Below, one piece after another: positions 1 through 6,174 of a stretch of DNA of 6,174 nt. How positions within the stretch are numbered: the first letter of the stretch is position 1; each line of letters starts with the position of its first letter. Both the position numbers and the translations under genes were made by a program. The stretch is from Coriobacteriales bacterium (GTDB lineage: Bacteria > Actinomycetota > Coriobacteriia > Coriobacteriales > UBA8131): the NCBI GenBank assembly GCA_031261765.1, contig JAISJA010000014.1, forward strand, positions 1-6,174. The letters are read 5' to 3'. The notes beneath the pieces were generated by a model. It was given only the letters and a program-made list of their open reading frames with translations. It was not told the origin of the DNA and made no database searches.

Positions 1-252
1 GAGGTCGCGGACACCGACTTCCTGTTTGGTGAGTTCGACCGATACGAGAAGGAATGCAATCGCACGCTGGAAGCCGGGCTACCGCTGCCGGCATATGACT
101 ATGTGCTAAAGTGCTCGCATGCTTTCAACTTGCTGGACGCCCGTGGCGCCATAAGCGCTACAGAGCGGGCCGCGTACATATTAAGGGTAAGGACTATAGC
201 CAAAGCCTGCTGCGTCGCATACGCGGAAGGGGGTGAGGGCGATGCCGAATAA
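1..252 (+). CDS. glyQ: Glycyl-tRNA synthetase alpha subunit, C-terminal part
   Basis: This is the last 83 codons of a gene that starts before the window; frame 1 is open from base 1 to the TAA at 250-252. GlyQ is the catalytic alpha subunit of the bacterial alpha2beta2 glycyl-tRNA synthetase, which in the cytoplasm activates glycine with ATP and charges tRNA-Gly. The visible part matches the conserved GlyQ tail: FDRYEKECN, then [20 protein letters not shown], then [14 protein letters not shown], followed by a basic helix ([16 protein letters not shown]). The ATP- and glycine-binding motifs lie upstream and cannot be checked. The last 11 bases overlap the start of glyS, and the glyS ribosome binding site lies within this coding sequence, so the two subunits are almost certainly co-transcribed and probably translationally coupled. 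The family assignment is secure from the [11 protein letters not shown] block and the adjoining glyS. Confidence 0.95.
   Translation, partial: EVADTDFLFGEFDRYEKECNRTLEAGLPLPAYDYVLKCSHAFNLLDARGAISATERAAYILRVRTIAKACCVAYAEGGEGDAE
227..235 (+). promoter_or_regulatory. Ribosome binding site of glyS
   Basis: AAGGGGGTG differs by one base from the ideal anti-16S match AAGGAGGTG. It sits inside the end of glyQ, with six bases between it and the ATG at 242. This spacing decides the glyS start: the alternative in-frame GTG at 233 lies inside the Shine-Dalgarno sequence itself and would have no usable site. Confidence 0.8.
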
Positions 253-2320
253 TAACCTGGTATTTGAGATAGGAACCGAGGAGATACCCGCAATGCCGTT
301 GTATAAGGCAACGGAGCAGTTGTGTGAACTGGCAAAGGCCGCGTTTAAAGAAGCGCGCATAGAGCACGGCTGCATAACCACGTGTTCTACCCCAAGGCGC
401 ATTATATTGCGCGTACAAGACGTCGCACCCACGTCTACCGCGCTTAGCATGCGCTCGCGCGGGCCCGCGGTGAAGATAGCGTACGACGCGGATGGCAATC
501 CAACGAAAGCCGCACAGGGTTTCGCGCGCGGCAAAGGCGTTAGTATAGAAGACCTTACGCGCGGCATGGACGGAGAAACAGAATACGTTTACGCGGAGGT
601 AAACGAGCCAGCCGAGCAGACGGCGGAATTGCTAGCACCTATGCTTGCTAGCATGATAGTGTCAATAGACTGGCCACGTTCGCAGCGGTGGGGAAGTGGT
701 GACGCCACGTTCTCACGCCCGGTGCGTTGGTTGCTGGCGCTTTTGGGCAGCGACATAATACCCGTGCAATTCGCAGGCCTTACGGCCGGTCGCGCCACGT
801 GGGGCCACAGGCTCATGGCCAACAAGGCTGTTGACGTCGCGTGTGCAAACGAGCTAGCAAGCACACATGATAGCTTATCAATAATAGAGTCAGCAGAAGA
901 TCGCGCGAATGTCATTAGCCAGCAGATAGGTGATATAGAGGCGCAAAGCGGACTTAGCGCGCGCGTGCCAAAAGCCGTGCTTAAAGAGGTCGTGAACCTC
1001 GTGGAATATCCTACGGTGCTAATGGGCACTTTTGACGAGGAGTTCCTGGAGGTTCCACCAGAGATAATAACGGACGCCATGCTGAAGCACCAACGTTACT
1101 TCCCTATGTATGAGGGCGGCGAGGACGGCAAATTGTCCAACCACTTCATAGTGGTGTCCAACGGCGACCCCAAGTACAACGACCAGATAATAGCCGGGCA
1201 CGAGCGCGTGGTACGCCCGCGCTTAGACGATGCGGCGTTCTTCTATAACGAGGACCTTAAACGTCCGCTTGAGTCTTATGTTGACGACCTTAAGCAGGTC
1301 GTGTTCCAGGACAAGTTGGGCACGGTTTACGATAAGGCCGTGCGTATAAAGGGTCTGGCCGCCACGTTGGCCAAGCTTGCCGGCGGAAGCGATGATCAGA
1401 TAGAGCGCGCGTCCCGCGCGGCGTGGCTTGCGAAAGCGGACCTTGTGACAAGCGCCGTGGTAGAGTTCACGTCGCTGCAGGGCGTTATGGGAAGCTATTA
1501 CGCGGCGGCGGCCGGGGAGCCCGCAGAAGTCGCGAGCGCCGTACGCGAACACTACCAACCGCGGTTCTCCGGCGACGCGGTCCCGGATGGTTTTGAGAGC
1601 CGCATAGTAGCCGTGGCCGACAAGCTTGACACGATATGTGGCATATTCGCCGCGGACATGGAACCCACCGGGTCTTCCGATCCGTTCGCGTTGCGCCGCG
1701 CCGCCATAGGCGTGGTCAATATACTACTTGCGGGCCTGCCGTTGTCGCTTAAAGACGCGATATCACAAGCCGTCAGCATGCTCGGCGATATAGCGTCCGA
1801 CGCCGACGCGCTTATCGCACAGGTACGGAAGTTCTTCATAACGCGCATAGAGGTTATGGCCAAAGACGACGGCTACAGGTCGGACACCATAGACGCGGTG
1901 CTGGCCACAGGCGTCATGGAGCCCGCCGACATAATGGCGCGTTTGGCCGCGCTGAAAGAGGCGCGCGACACGCAGCCGCAACTGTTTGAGGACCTTGCCA
2001 CCGCGTATGCGCGCGCGAACAACCTGCGTGACGCCGCGCTTGGCACCGGCGCTGACGAGGGCTTGTTTGGCGATGCCGAGACCGGCCTTGCAAAAGCCAT
2101 AGCCGCCGCCGAGCGACAAGTTGATAGCGCGCTTGCCGAAAGCGACTACAAGACAGCCCTAGCCGCTCTTGCAGCCCTGCGCGACCCAATAGACAGGTTC
2201 TTTGAGGACGTACTTATCATGGACGAGGACAAGGCACTGCGGGACAACCGCCTGCGCTTGTTAAATGGATTCGTATCCGTATTTAAAAACGTTGCCGATT
2301 TTGCAAAGCTAGCAGGCTAA
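242..2320 (+). CDS. glyS: Glycyl-tRNA synthetase beta subunit
   Basis: The gene encodes 692 residues, a normal length for bacterial GlyS. GlyS is the tRNA-recognition subunit that pairs with GlyQ to make the alpha2beta2 enzyme charging tRNA-Gly. Family blocks in order: the N-terminal FEIGTEEIP (about residues 8-16), TPRR (50-53), a GPAVK...GFARG region (74-97), [10 protein letters not shown] (248-257), HQRYFP (283-288), VVSNGD (304-309), [11 protein letters not shown] (from about 329), [12 protein letters not shown] (406-417), ADKLDT (459-464) in the HD-like region, [14 protein letters not shown] (475-488), and a C-terminal DALR-type anticodon-binding domain ending with [11 protein letters not shown] (653-663). 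It has no HIGH or KMSKS motif, as expected for this subunit. I chose the ATG at 242 over the GTG at 233 because of the ribosome binding site position and because the family begins just before the FEIGTEE block. The 11-base overlap with glyQ implies coupling. No frameshift or missing block is seen. Confidence 0.97.
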   Translation: MPNNNLVFEIGTEEIPAMPLYKATEQLCELAKAAFKEARIEHGCITTCSTPRRIILRVQDVAPTSTALSMRSRGPAVKIAYDADGNPTKAAQGFARGKGVSIEDLTRGMDGETEYVYAEVNEPAEQTAELLAPMLASMIVSIDWPRSQRWGSGDATFSRPVRWLLALLGSDIIPVQFAGLTAGRATWGHRLMANKAVDVACANELASTHDSLSIIESAEDRANVISQQIGDIEAQSGLSARVPKAVLKEVVNLVEYPTVLMGTFDEEFLEVPPEIITDAMLKHQRYFPMYEGGEDGKLSNHFIVVSNGDPKYNDQIIAGHERVVRPRLDDAAFFYNEDLKRPLESYVDDLKQVVFQDKLGTVYDKAVRIKGLAATLAKLAGGSDDQIERASRAAWLAKADLVTSAVVEFTSLQGVMGSYYAAAAGEPAEVASAVREHYQPRFSGDAVPDGFESRIVAVADKLDTICGIFAADMEPTGSSDPFALRRAAIGVVNILLAGLPLSLKDAISQAVSMLGDIASDADALIAQVRKFFITRIEVMAKDDGYRSDTIDAVLATGVMEPADIMARLAALKEARDTQPQLFEDLATAYARANNLRDAALGTGADEGLFGDAETGLAKAIAAAERQVDSALAESDYKTALAALAALRDPIDRFFEDVLIMDEDKALRDNRLRLLNGFVSVFKNVADFAKLAG

Positions 2321-2321
2321 T

Positions 2322-2331
2322 ATACTAGTAT
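2322..2331. repeat. 10-base perfect palindrome after glyS
   Basis: ATACTAGTAT is identical to its own reverse complement. It begins two bases after the glyS stop codon and ends directly before the outer arm of the REP-like repeat. It could be an operator half-site pair, a remnant of repeat insertion, or chance in a short AT-rich stretch. Nothing in the window allows a choice between these. Confidence 0.4.
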
Positions 2332-2399
2332 GTCATTCCCACCGTCATCCTGCGAACGCCGTAGGCGTTGCGCAGGATCTCCCGCATTCGCAGAATGAC
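2332..2399. repeat. REP-like intergenic nested inverted repeat
   Basis: This 68-base element fills most of the glyS-DUF299 gap. The outer arms GTCATTC (2332-2338) and GAATGAC (2393-2399) are perfect inverted repeats. Inside lies a strong hairpin: ATCCTGCG then AACGCC (2347-2360), a GTA loop (2361-2363), GGCGTT (2364-2369), one bulged G (2370), and CGCAGGAT (2371-2378), giving 14 base pairs. The outer 3' arm can instead form a local five-pair hairpin (CATTC, GCA loop, GAATG at 2385-2397). No T-run follows the main hairpin, so it is not a classical intrinsic terminator. Related sequence recurs after ppdK in the same orientation, marking it as a dispersed non-coding repeat. The general type, a GTCATCCTG...CAGGAT palindrome, is common between genes in many bacteria; its role here is unknown, with transcript 3'-end stability or attenuation both possible. 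Confidence 0.8.
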
Positions 2400-2416
2400 G
2401 CAACCAGCAAAGCAAC

Positions 2417-3262
2417 ATGAATTCATCGGTCATACATATAATCTCAGACAGCGTAGGCGACAGCGCCGCTGTCATAGCCGAGGCCGCGGCAAGCCAGTTC
2501 ACCAACGGCGACTGCAAAACGGAACGCCTGCCAAACGTGACAAGCGTTAACCAGGTAGCGGAGTTCATAGACAAGCACCTAAACGAAGCGAACGGCGAAG
2601 AGATCGTCGTGTTGTACACCATTGCCACACGTGAGCTGCGCGAGGAACTGCAAGCCTACTTCGCAAGCAAGAACGTGGCGGCCGTGGACCTGCTTGGCCC
2701 GTCCATAGCGGCCATAGCCGAGGCAACAGGGCTGCGCCCGGCAGAGGAGCCCGGCATAATACGCAAGACCGACGAGGAGTATTTCACCCGCGTGGAGGCT
2801 ATGGAGTTTGCCGTGGACCACGACGATGGCCGTCAACCCGAGGGTCTTACGGAAGCCGACATAGTGCTCATAGGCGCGTCGCGTACCAGCAAGACGCCTA
2901 TATCCATATACCTTGGAACGCAGGGCTACCGTGTCGCGAACGTTCCGCTGGCGCCCGAGACAGACCCGCCCAAGCAGCTGTTTGACGTAGAACGGTCGCG
3001 GATCTTCGGTCTTACGTCTGACCCTACGCTGCTCTCTGAGATACGCTACAGACGCCTTGGCAACGCCGTGCACGTGGCAGGGCAATACGCCGATCCCACA
3101 TACGTGCAGGAAGACTTGGACGAGGCGCGCGCTTTAATGAGGCGTCTTGGTTGCATAGTCATACATACCGATAACCGCGCCGTAGAGGAGACCGCCCAGG
3201 AGATACTACGCTATTACGAGGCCGCGCATGAGACCGTGCGTCACGGTGCCGACGCGGCCTAA
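2417..3262 (+). CDS. Pyruvate, phosphate dikinase regulatory protein (DUF299 kinase/pyrophosphorylase)
   Basis: The gene encodes 281 residues, the usual size for the DUF299 family (PDRP/PpsR/YqfL type). Members are bifunctional: they inactivate PPDK, or PEP synthase in other bacteria, by ADP-dependent phosphorylation of a threonine near the catalytic histidine, and reactivate it by phosphate-dependent dephosphorylation releasing diphosphate. Visible family marks are the N-terminal IHIISDSVGDSA (residues 6-17), EEYFTRVEAMEFAVDHDDG (120-138), the nucleotide-binding P-loop-like GASRTSKTPIS (153-163), YRVANVPLAPETDPPKQLF (171-189), IFGLTSDP and a C-terminal AVEETAQEIL. The ATG at 2417 fits the family N-terminus, but no convincing Shine-Dalgarno sequence precedes it; the leader is AGCAAAGCAAC after the repeat. 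The downstream ppdK and its intact target threonine make PPDK, not PEP synthase, the likely substrate. This is inference from context, since the family's two substrate types are hard to separate by sequence alone. Confidence 0.93.
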   Translation: MNSSVIHIISDSVGDSAAVIAEAAASQFTNGDCKTERLPNVTSVNQVAEFIDKHLNEANGEEIVVLYTIATRELREELQAYFASKNVAAVDLLGPSIAAIAEATGLRPAEEPGIIRKTDEEYFTRVEAMEFAVDHDDGRQPEGLTEADIVLIGASRTSKTPISIYLGTQGYRVANVPLAPETDPPKQLFDVERSRIFGLTSDPTLLSEIRYRRLGNAVHVAGQYADPTYVQEDLDEARALMRRLGCIVIHTDNRAVEETAQEILRYYEAAHETVRHGADAA

Positions 3263-3272
3263 GCGTTTAAAG

Positions 3273-3302
3273 CTTCCAGCGTATCGCGTAAAGTCTTATA
3301 AT
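3273..3302 (+). promoter_or_regulatory. ppdK: Probable promoter of ppdK
   Basis: The gap before ppdK is much more AT-rich than the genes. It contains a perfect -10 hexamer TATAAT at 3297-3302. The best -35 candidate is poor: CTTCCA at 3273-3278 with an 18-base spacer, or TTCCAG at 3274-3279 with 17. Transcription would start near 3309, giving a leader of nearly 60 bases. A weak -35 beside a perfect -10 is compatible with an activated promoter, but no regulator site is identified. A loose direct repeat (GCGT, AAAG, CTT elements at 3263-3275 and 3286-3297) overlaps the promoter. Confidence 0.6.
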
Positions 3303-3352
3303 ATATGCATTGGTTTTATCGCTATTTATATAAAGGCGTACCTCATATTGGA

Positions 3353-3360
3353 AGAAGGAG
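3353..3360 (+). promoter_or_regulatory. ppdK: Ribosome binding site of ppdK
   Basis: AGAAGGAG is a strong Shine-Dalgarno match, with six bases between it and the GTG at 3367. It supports GTG as the true start and contrasts with the missing site before the DUF299 gene. Confidence 0.85.
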
Positions 3361-3366
3361 CAAACC

Positions 3367-6099
3367 GTGAGTGATTCAACGCAACGGGTATTCAAGTTTG
3401 GTAAGGATGCCCAGGGGAACAACGTTACAGAAGGTAACAAGGACATGAAGGACATCCTTGGTGGCAAAGGCGCGGGATGCGCGGAGATGGCATCCATTGG
3501 CCTACCTGTGCCTCCGGGGTTCACGATCTCCTGCCAGACGTGCAGGGATTATTACCATAATAACAACGAGTTCCCGGCGGGCGTCTTGGACGAGATACAG
3601 AAGTACCGCCTTGACCTTGAGCAGCGCATAGGCAAGAAGATAGGCGACGCGGACGATCCGCTGCTGGTAAGCGTGCGCTCCGGCGCTCCTATATCCATGC
3701 CCGGCATGATGGACACGGTGCTTAACCTTGGGCTTAACGATAAGTCCATATACGGCCTTATAAAGCAGACCGGCAACGCGCGTTTCGCGTGGGACAGCTA
3801 CAGGCGATTCATACAGATGTTCTCTAACGTGGTCATGGGACTTAGCGGTGACCTGTTTGAGAACGCCATAAACGCGAAGAAGATCGCGCGCGGCGTATCA
3901 AGCGACACAGAGCTTGACGCGAAGGACTTAGAAGAACTTGTGGATGAGTTCAAGGATATATTCTCCAACAACGTGTCCGCGGCTGAGTATCCGCAACTCG
4001 CGCAGGGCGGCCGCGCGGTGTTCCCGCAGGACCCGGATATACAACTTAACCTTGCGATACGTGCGGTCTTCGGTTCATGGGGCAACGACCGCGCCATCCT
4101 TTATCGCAAACAGAATAAGATCTCTGACGATATGGGCACCGCCGTTAACGTGCAGGCCATGGTGTTCGGCAACAAGGGCGACACGTCTGCCACGGGCGTC
4201 GCGTTCACGCGCAACCCGGCGACCGGCGAGAACGAGTTCTACGGCGACTACCTTGTTAACGCACAGGGCGAAGACGTCGTAGCCGGTATTCGTAACACGA
4301 GCCCGATAAGCGACCTTAAGACGGTGGACGGCCTGCAGGACGCCGGCCGCGAGCTAGAGGAGGTCTTCGACACGCTGGAGAACCACTATCGCGATATGTG
4401 CGACATAGAGTTCACCATAGAGCAGGGCAAGCTTTGGATGCTGCAGACGCGCGTGGGCAAGCGTACCGCGGCGGCCGCGCTGCGCATAGCCATAAGCATG
4501 GTAGACGAAGGCCTTATCACGAAAGAAGAGGCCGTGAAGCGCGTTGACCCCGAACAACTTGACCAACTGCTGCATCCGCAGTTCGACAAGGACGCGAAAT
4601 ACGACGTCATAGCGACCGGCCTTAACGCGAGCCCCGGCGCGGCCGTGGGCGAGGCCGTGTTCTCTGCCGCTGACGCCGTTGCCGCCGCGGAAGCCGGGCA
4701 CAAATGCGTGCTGGTGCGTTGGGAGACGAACCCTGACGACCTTGCCGGCATGATAGCCGCAGAAGGCATACTTACCAGCCATGGTGGAAAGACGTCACAT
4801 GCCGCGGTTATAGCGCGCGGTATGGGCGCGCCTTGCGTATGCGGCGTTGACGTGCTTAACATAGACGCCGAGAAGAAACGCGCTACCATAACCGGTACGA
4901 AGAAGGTCATTAAAGAAGGGGACATGATCTCCATAGACGGCACGACGGGCATCTTAGTGCTTGGCGCCGTTGACCTTGTCATGCCGGAGCTTTCAGACGA
5001 CCTTGACAAGATACTGGAGTGGGCAGACGAGTTCAGGAAGATGGGCGTTCGCGCCAACGCCGACAACCCAGAAGACGCGGAGCTGGCGCGGAAGTTCGGC
5101 GCCGCCGGTATAGGCCTTTGCCGTACGGAGCACATGTTCTTAGGTGATCGCAAGCAGATAATACAGAGCTTCATACTTACCGACGACCCCGCCGTTAAGG
5201 AGAAGGCGCTTAACGATTTGTACGACGCGCAACAAGGCGACTTCTATGGCATGTTCAAGGCCATGGACGGGCTGCCGGTCGTCGTACGTTTGCTTGACCC
5301 GCCGCTGCATGAGTTCTTAGACGACCCACGCGCGCTTGAGGTAGAGATAACCCGCGAGGAGACGAAGAACGGCGTGTCTGCCGAGACAAAGAATAAGCGC
5401 AAGCTGCTTGCGCAGATAGACTCCATGATAGAGTCGAACCCGATGCTTGGCCTTCGTGGCGTACGTCTTGCGATAATGCATCCCGAGCTCGCGGCCATGC
5501 AAGTACGCGCCATAGCGTCCGCCGCAGCGAAGCTCATAAAGGAGGGCATGCATCCCAAGCCGGAGATAATGATCCCGCTTGTGAGCGTGGTGCCAGAGCT
5601 CGCGACCCTGCGCGAGGAAAGCGAGGCCGTCATAGCCGAGGTCCAAAAAGAATACGGCGTTACGAAAGAGATATATGGCGACGCGTTCAACATTCCCATA
5701 GGCACGATGATAGAGCTTCCGCGCGCCGCGGTAACGGCCGACGAGATAGCTAAACAGGCCGACTTCTTCTCGTTTGGAACTAACGACCTTACGCAAACCA
5801 CGTTCGGGTTCTCGCGTGATGACGTTGAGGCGAAGTTCATACCGCGCTACCTTGACCGCAAACTCCTTCCGTATAATCCGTTTGAGACGGTCGACCCGGG
5901 TGTCGCGAAGTTGGTGGAAATGGGCGTTAAGCTTGGGCGTGAGGGCAACCCGAAGATCACCTGCGGCGTTTGCGGAGAGCACGGTGGCGACCCCGACAGC
6001 GTTAAGACGTTCGCGGCTATAGGGCTTGACTATGTGTCTTGCTCGCCGTACCGCGTACCGCTTGCGCGCCTTGCCGCCGCGCAAGCTGCGTTGGCGTAA
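3367..6099 (+). CDS. ppdK: Pyruvate, phosphate dikinase
   Basis: The gene encodes 910 residues, within the usual range of about 870-920. PPDK reversibly converts pyruvate, ATP and phosphate into PEP, AMP and diphosphate in the cytoplasm, serving gluconeogenesis or, in many anaerobes, diphosphate-linked glycolysis. Three domains are visible. The N-terminal ATP-grasp part holds LGGKGAG (31-37), VRSGAPISMPGMMDT (103-117, R104) and the ATP-site residues E348, Q360 and R362 (LQTR). The central phosphohistidine domain has SHGGKTSHAAVIARG with catalytic H478 and regulatory T476. The C-terminal TIM-barrel pyruvate/PEP domain has GLCRTEH (R586), VVRLLDPP (R641), metal ligands E783 (MIELPR) and D807 (FGTNDLTQ), and catalytic C869 in CGVCGEHGGDP. 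All expected active-site residues appear intact. Residue roles are inferred from the characterised Clostridium symbiosum enzyme. GTG is the start, by ribosome binding site and N-terminal fit. It likely has its own promoter in the 104-base AT-rich gap, separate from the regulator upstream. Confidence 0.98.
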   Translation: MSDSTQRVFKFGKDAQGNNVTEGNKDMKDILGGKGAGCAEMASIGLPVPPGFTISCQTCRDYYHNNNEFPAGVLDEIQKYRLDLEQRIGKKIGDADDPLLVSVRSGAPISMPGMMDTVLNLGLNDKSIYGLIKQTGNARFAWDSYRRFIQMFSNVVMGLSGDLFENAINAKKIARGVSSDTELDAKDLEELVDEFKDIFSNNVSAAEYPQLAQGGRAVFPQDPDIQLNLAIRAVFGSWGNDRAILYRKQNKISDDMGTAVNVQAMVFGNKGDTSATGVAFTRNPATGENEFYGDYLVNAQGEDVVAGIRNTSPISDLKTVDGLQDAGRELEEVFDTLENHYRDMCDIEFTIEQGKLWMLQTRVGKRTAAAALRIAISMVDEGLITKEEAVKRVDPEQLDQLLHPQFDKDAKYDVIATGLNASPGAAVGEAVFSAADAVAAAEAGHKCVLVRWETNPDDLAGMIAAEGILTSHGGKTSHAAVIARGMGAPCVCGVDVLNIDAEKKRATITGTKKVIKEGDMISIDGTTGILVLGAVDLVMPELSDDLDKILEWADEFRKMGVRANADNPEDAELARKFGAAGIGLCRTEHMFLGDRKQIIQSFILTDDPAVKEKALNDLYDAQQGDFYGMFKAMDGLPVVVRLLDPPLHEFLDDPRALEVEITREETKNGVSAETKNKRKLLAQIDSMIESNPMLGLRGVRLAIMHPELAAMQVRAIASAAAKLIKEGMHPKPEIMIPLVSVVPELATLREESEAVIAEVQKEYGVTKEIYGDAFNIPIGTMIELPRAAVTADEIAKQADFFSFGTNDLTQTTFGFSRDDVEAKFIPRYLDRKLLPYNPFETVDPGVAKLVEMGVKLGREGNPKITCGVCGEHGGDPDSVKTFAAIGLDYVSCSPYRVPLARLAAAQAALA

Positions 6100-6100
6100 C

Positions 6101-6125
6101 GGCTTTCGCCTGCGGGCGTGTAGCC
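6101..6125 (+). other. Imperfect stem-loop just after ppdK
   Basis: GGCT (6101-6104) pairs with AGCC (6122-6125), and inside it CGCC (6107-6110) pairs with GGCG (6115-6118) around a four-base loop, with small unpaired bases between. It starts one base after the TAA. No T-run follows, so it is only a weak candidate for a transcript end or 3' stabilising structure. Confidence 0.3.
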
Positions 6126-6128
6126 CCA

Positions 6129-6174
6129 TACGCCATCCTGCGAACGCTGCTGGCGTAGGCGCCCACGTCATCCT
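6129..6174. repeat. Second and third REP-like repeat copies, last one cut by the window end
   Basis: CATCCTGCGAACGC at 6134-6147 is identical to 2346-2359 of the repeat after glyS and lies in the same orientation. This copy is degenerate: it lacks the CGCAGGAT closing arm and instead is closed by TACGCCA (6129-6135) and TGGCGTA (6151-6157), a seven-pair stem with a 15-base loop. A further unit starts at 6162 with CCCACGTCATCCT, matching 2338-2351 except for one missing C, and runs off the window. The 75 bases after ppdK hold no gene start that I can support. Confidence 0.7.

Noticed and set aside
233..241. GTG at 233 as the glyS start
   Set aside because: It lies within the Shine-Dalgarno sequence, whereas the ATG at 242 is correctly spaced and fits the family N-terminus.
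589..1080. Reverse-strand open frame (163 codons) opposite glyS
   Set aside because: It has no domain and Ser/Ala-rich composition, and the + strand glyS is unambiguous here.
2321..2326. TATACT as a -10 box for a DUF299-gene promoter
   Set aside because: It is one base from consensus, but no reasonable -35 lies at 16-18 bases; the nearest TTGC-type hexamers give spacers of 14 or 23.
2347..2378. Intrinsic terminator after glyS
   Set aside because: The hairpin is strong but is followed by CTCCCGC and not a T-run, and it recurs as a dispersed repeat, so I call it a repeat and leave termination open.
2368..2550. Forward 60-codon open frame across the repeat and the DUF299 start
   Set aside because: It is Arg-rich, begins inside the repeat hairpin, and runs out of frame with the clearly conserved DUF299 N-terminus.
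3329..3334. TATAAA as a second ppdK -10 box
   Set aside because: No -35-like hexamer lies at suitable distance, and the perfect TATAAT at 3297 is a better candidate in the same gap.
3938..4282. Forward 114-codon open frame inside ppdK
   Set aside because: It is a +1-shifted shadow of ppdK with Arg/Thr/Ser-rich content and no family match.
4386..5174. Reverse-strand open frame (262 codons) opposite the central ppdK region
   Set aside because: The product is Ser/Ala/Pro-rich low-complexity sequence antisense to the phosphohistidine domain, typical of a shadow frame.
5317..6171. Long reverse-strand open frame (284 codons) opposite the ppdK 3' end
   Set aside because: It lies almost wholly antisense to conserved ppdK catalytic sequence, its product is Arg/Leu-rich without a recognisable domain, and it starts in the repeat region without a ribosome binding site. 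Codon bias of the sense gene explains the open frame.

Overview
The window is ordinary core-metabolism DNA from a bacterium of moderately high GC content (by eye a little under 60%). It carries four genes, all on the + strand: the 3' end of glyQ, a complete glyS, a DUF299-family regulatory kinase/phosphotransferase, and a complete pyruvate, phosphate dikinase gene (ppdK). This order next to glyQS is known from anaerobic Gram-positive lineages (Clostridia-type Firmicutes and some Actinobacteria). I lean towards an anaerobic actinobacterium of the Coriobacteriia, because of GC content and PPDK style, but only with moderate confidence. A striking compositional trait is that isoleucine is mostly encoded by ATA, which is usually the rarest Ile codon in GC-rich genomes.

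Layout. Bases 1-252 are the C-terminal 83 codons of glyQ. glyS (242-2320) overlaps glyQ by 11 bases and has a strong Shine-Dalgarno sequence inside the glyQ tail. A 96-base gap (2321-2416) holds a 10-base perfect palindrome and a REP-like nested inverted repeat. The DUF299 gene follows (2417-3262) with no obvious ribosome binding site. A 104-base AT-rich gap (3263-3366) holds a perfect TATAAT box and a strong ribosome binding site for ppdK (3367-6099, GTG start). The last 75 bases contain a weak stem-loop and further copies of the same repeat seen after glyS, the last one cut by the window end.

Function. GlyQ and GlyS form the alpha2beta2 glycyl-tRNA synthetase. PPDK interconverts pyruvate + ATP + phosphate and PEP + AMP + diphosphate. 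The DUF299 protein is the expected PPDK regulator, which switches the enzyme by phosphorylating a threonine two residues before its catalytic histidine. That threonine (T476) and histidine (H478) are both present, so enzyme and regulator look like an intact cognate pair. No mobile gene, CRISPR array, RNA gene or undescribed multi-gene system is visible. The points worth a second look are the intergenic repeat family, the AUA codon preference, and the contrast in translation and promoter signals between the regulator and its target.
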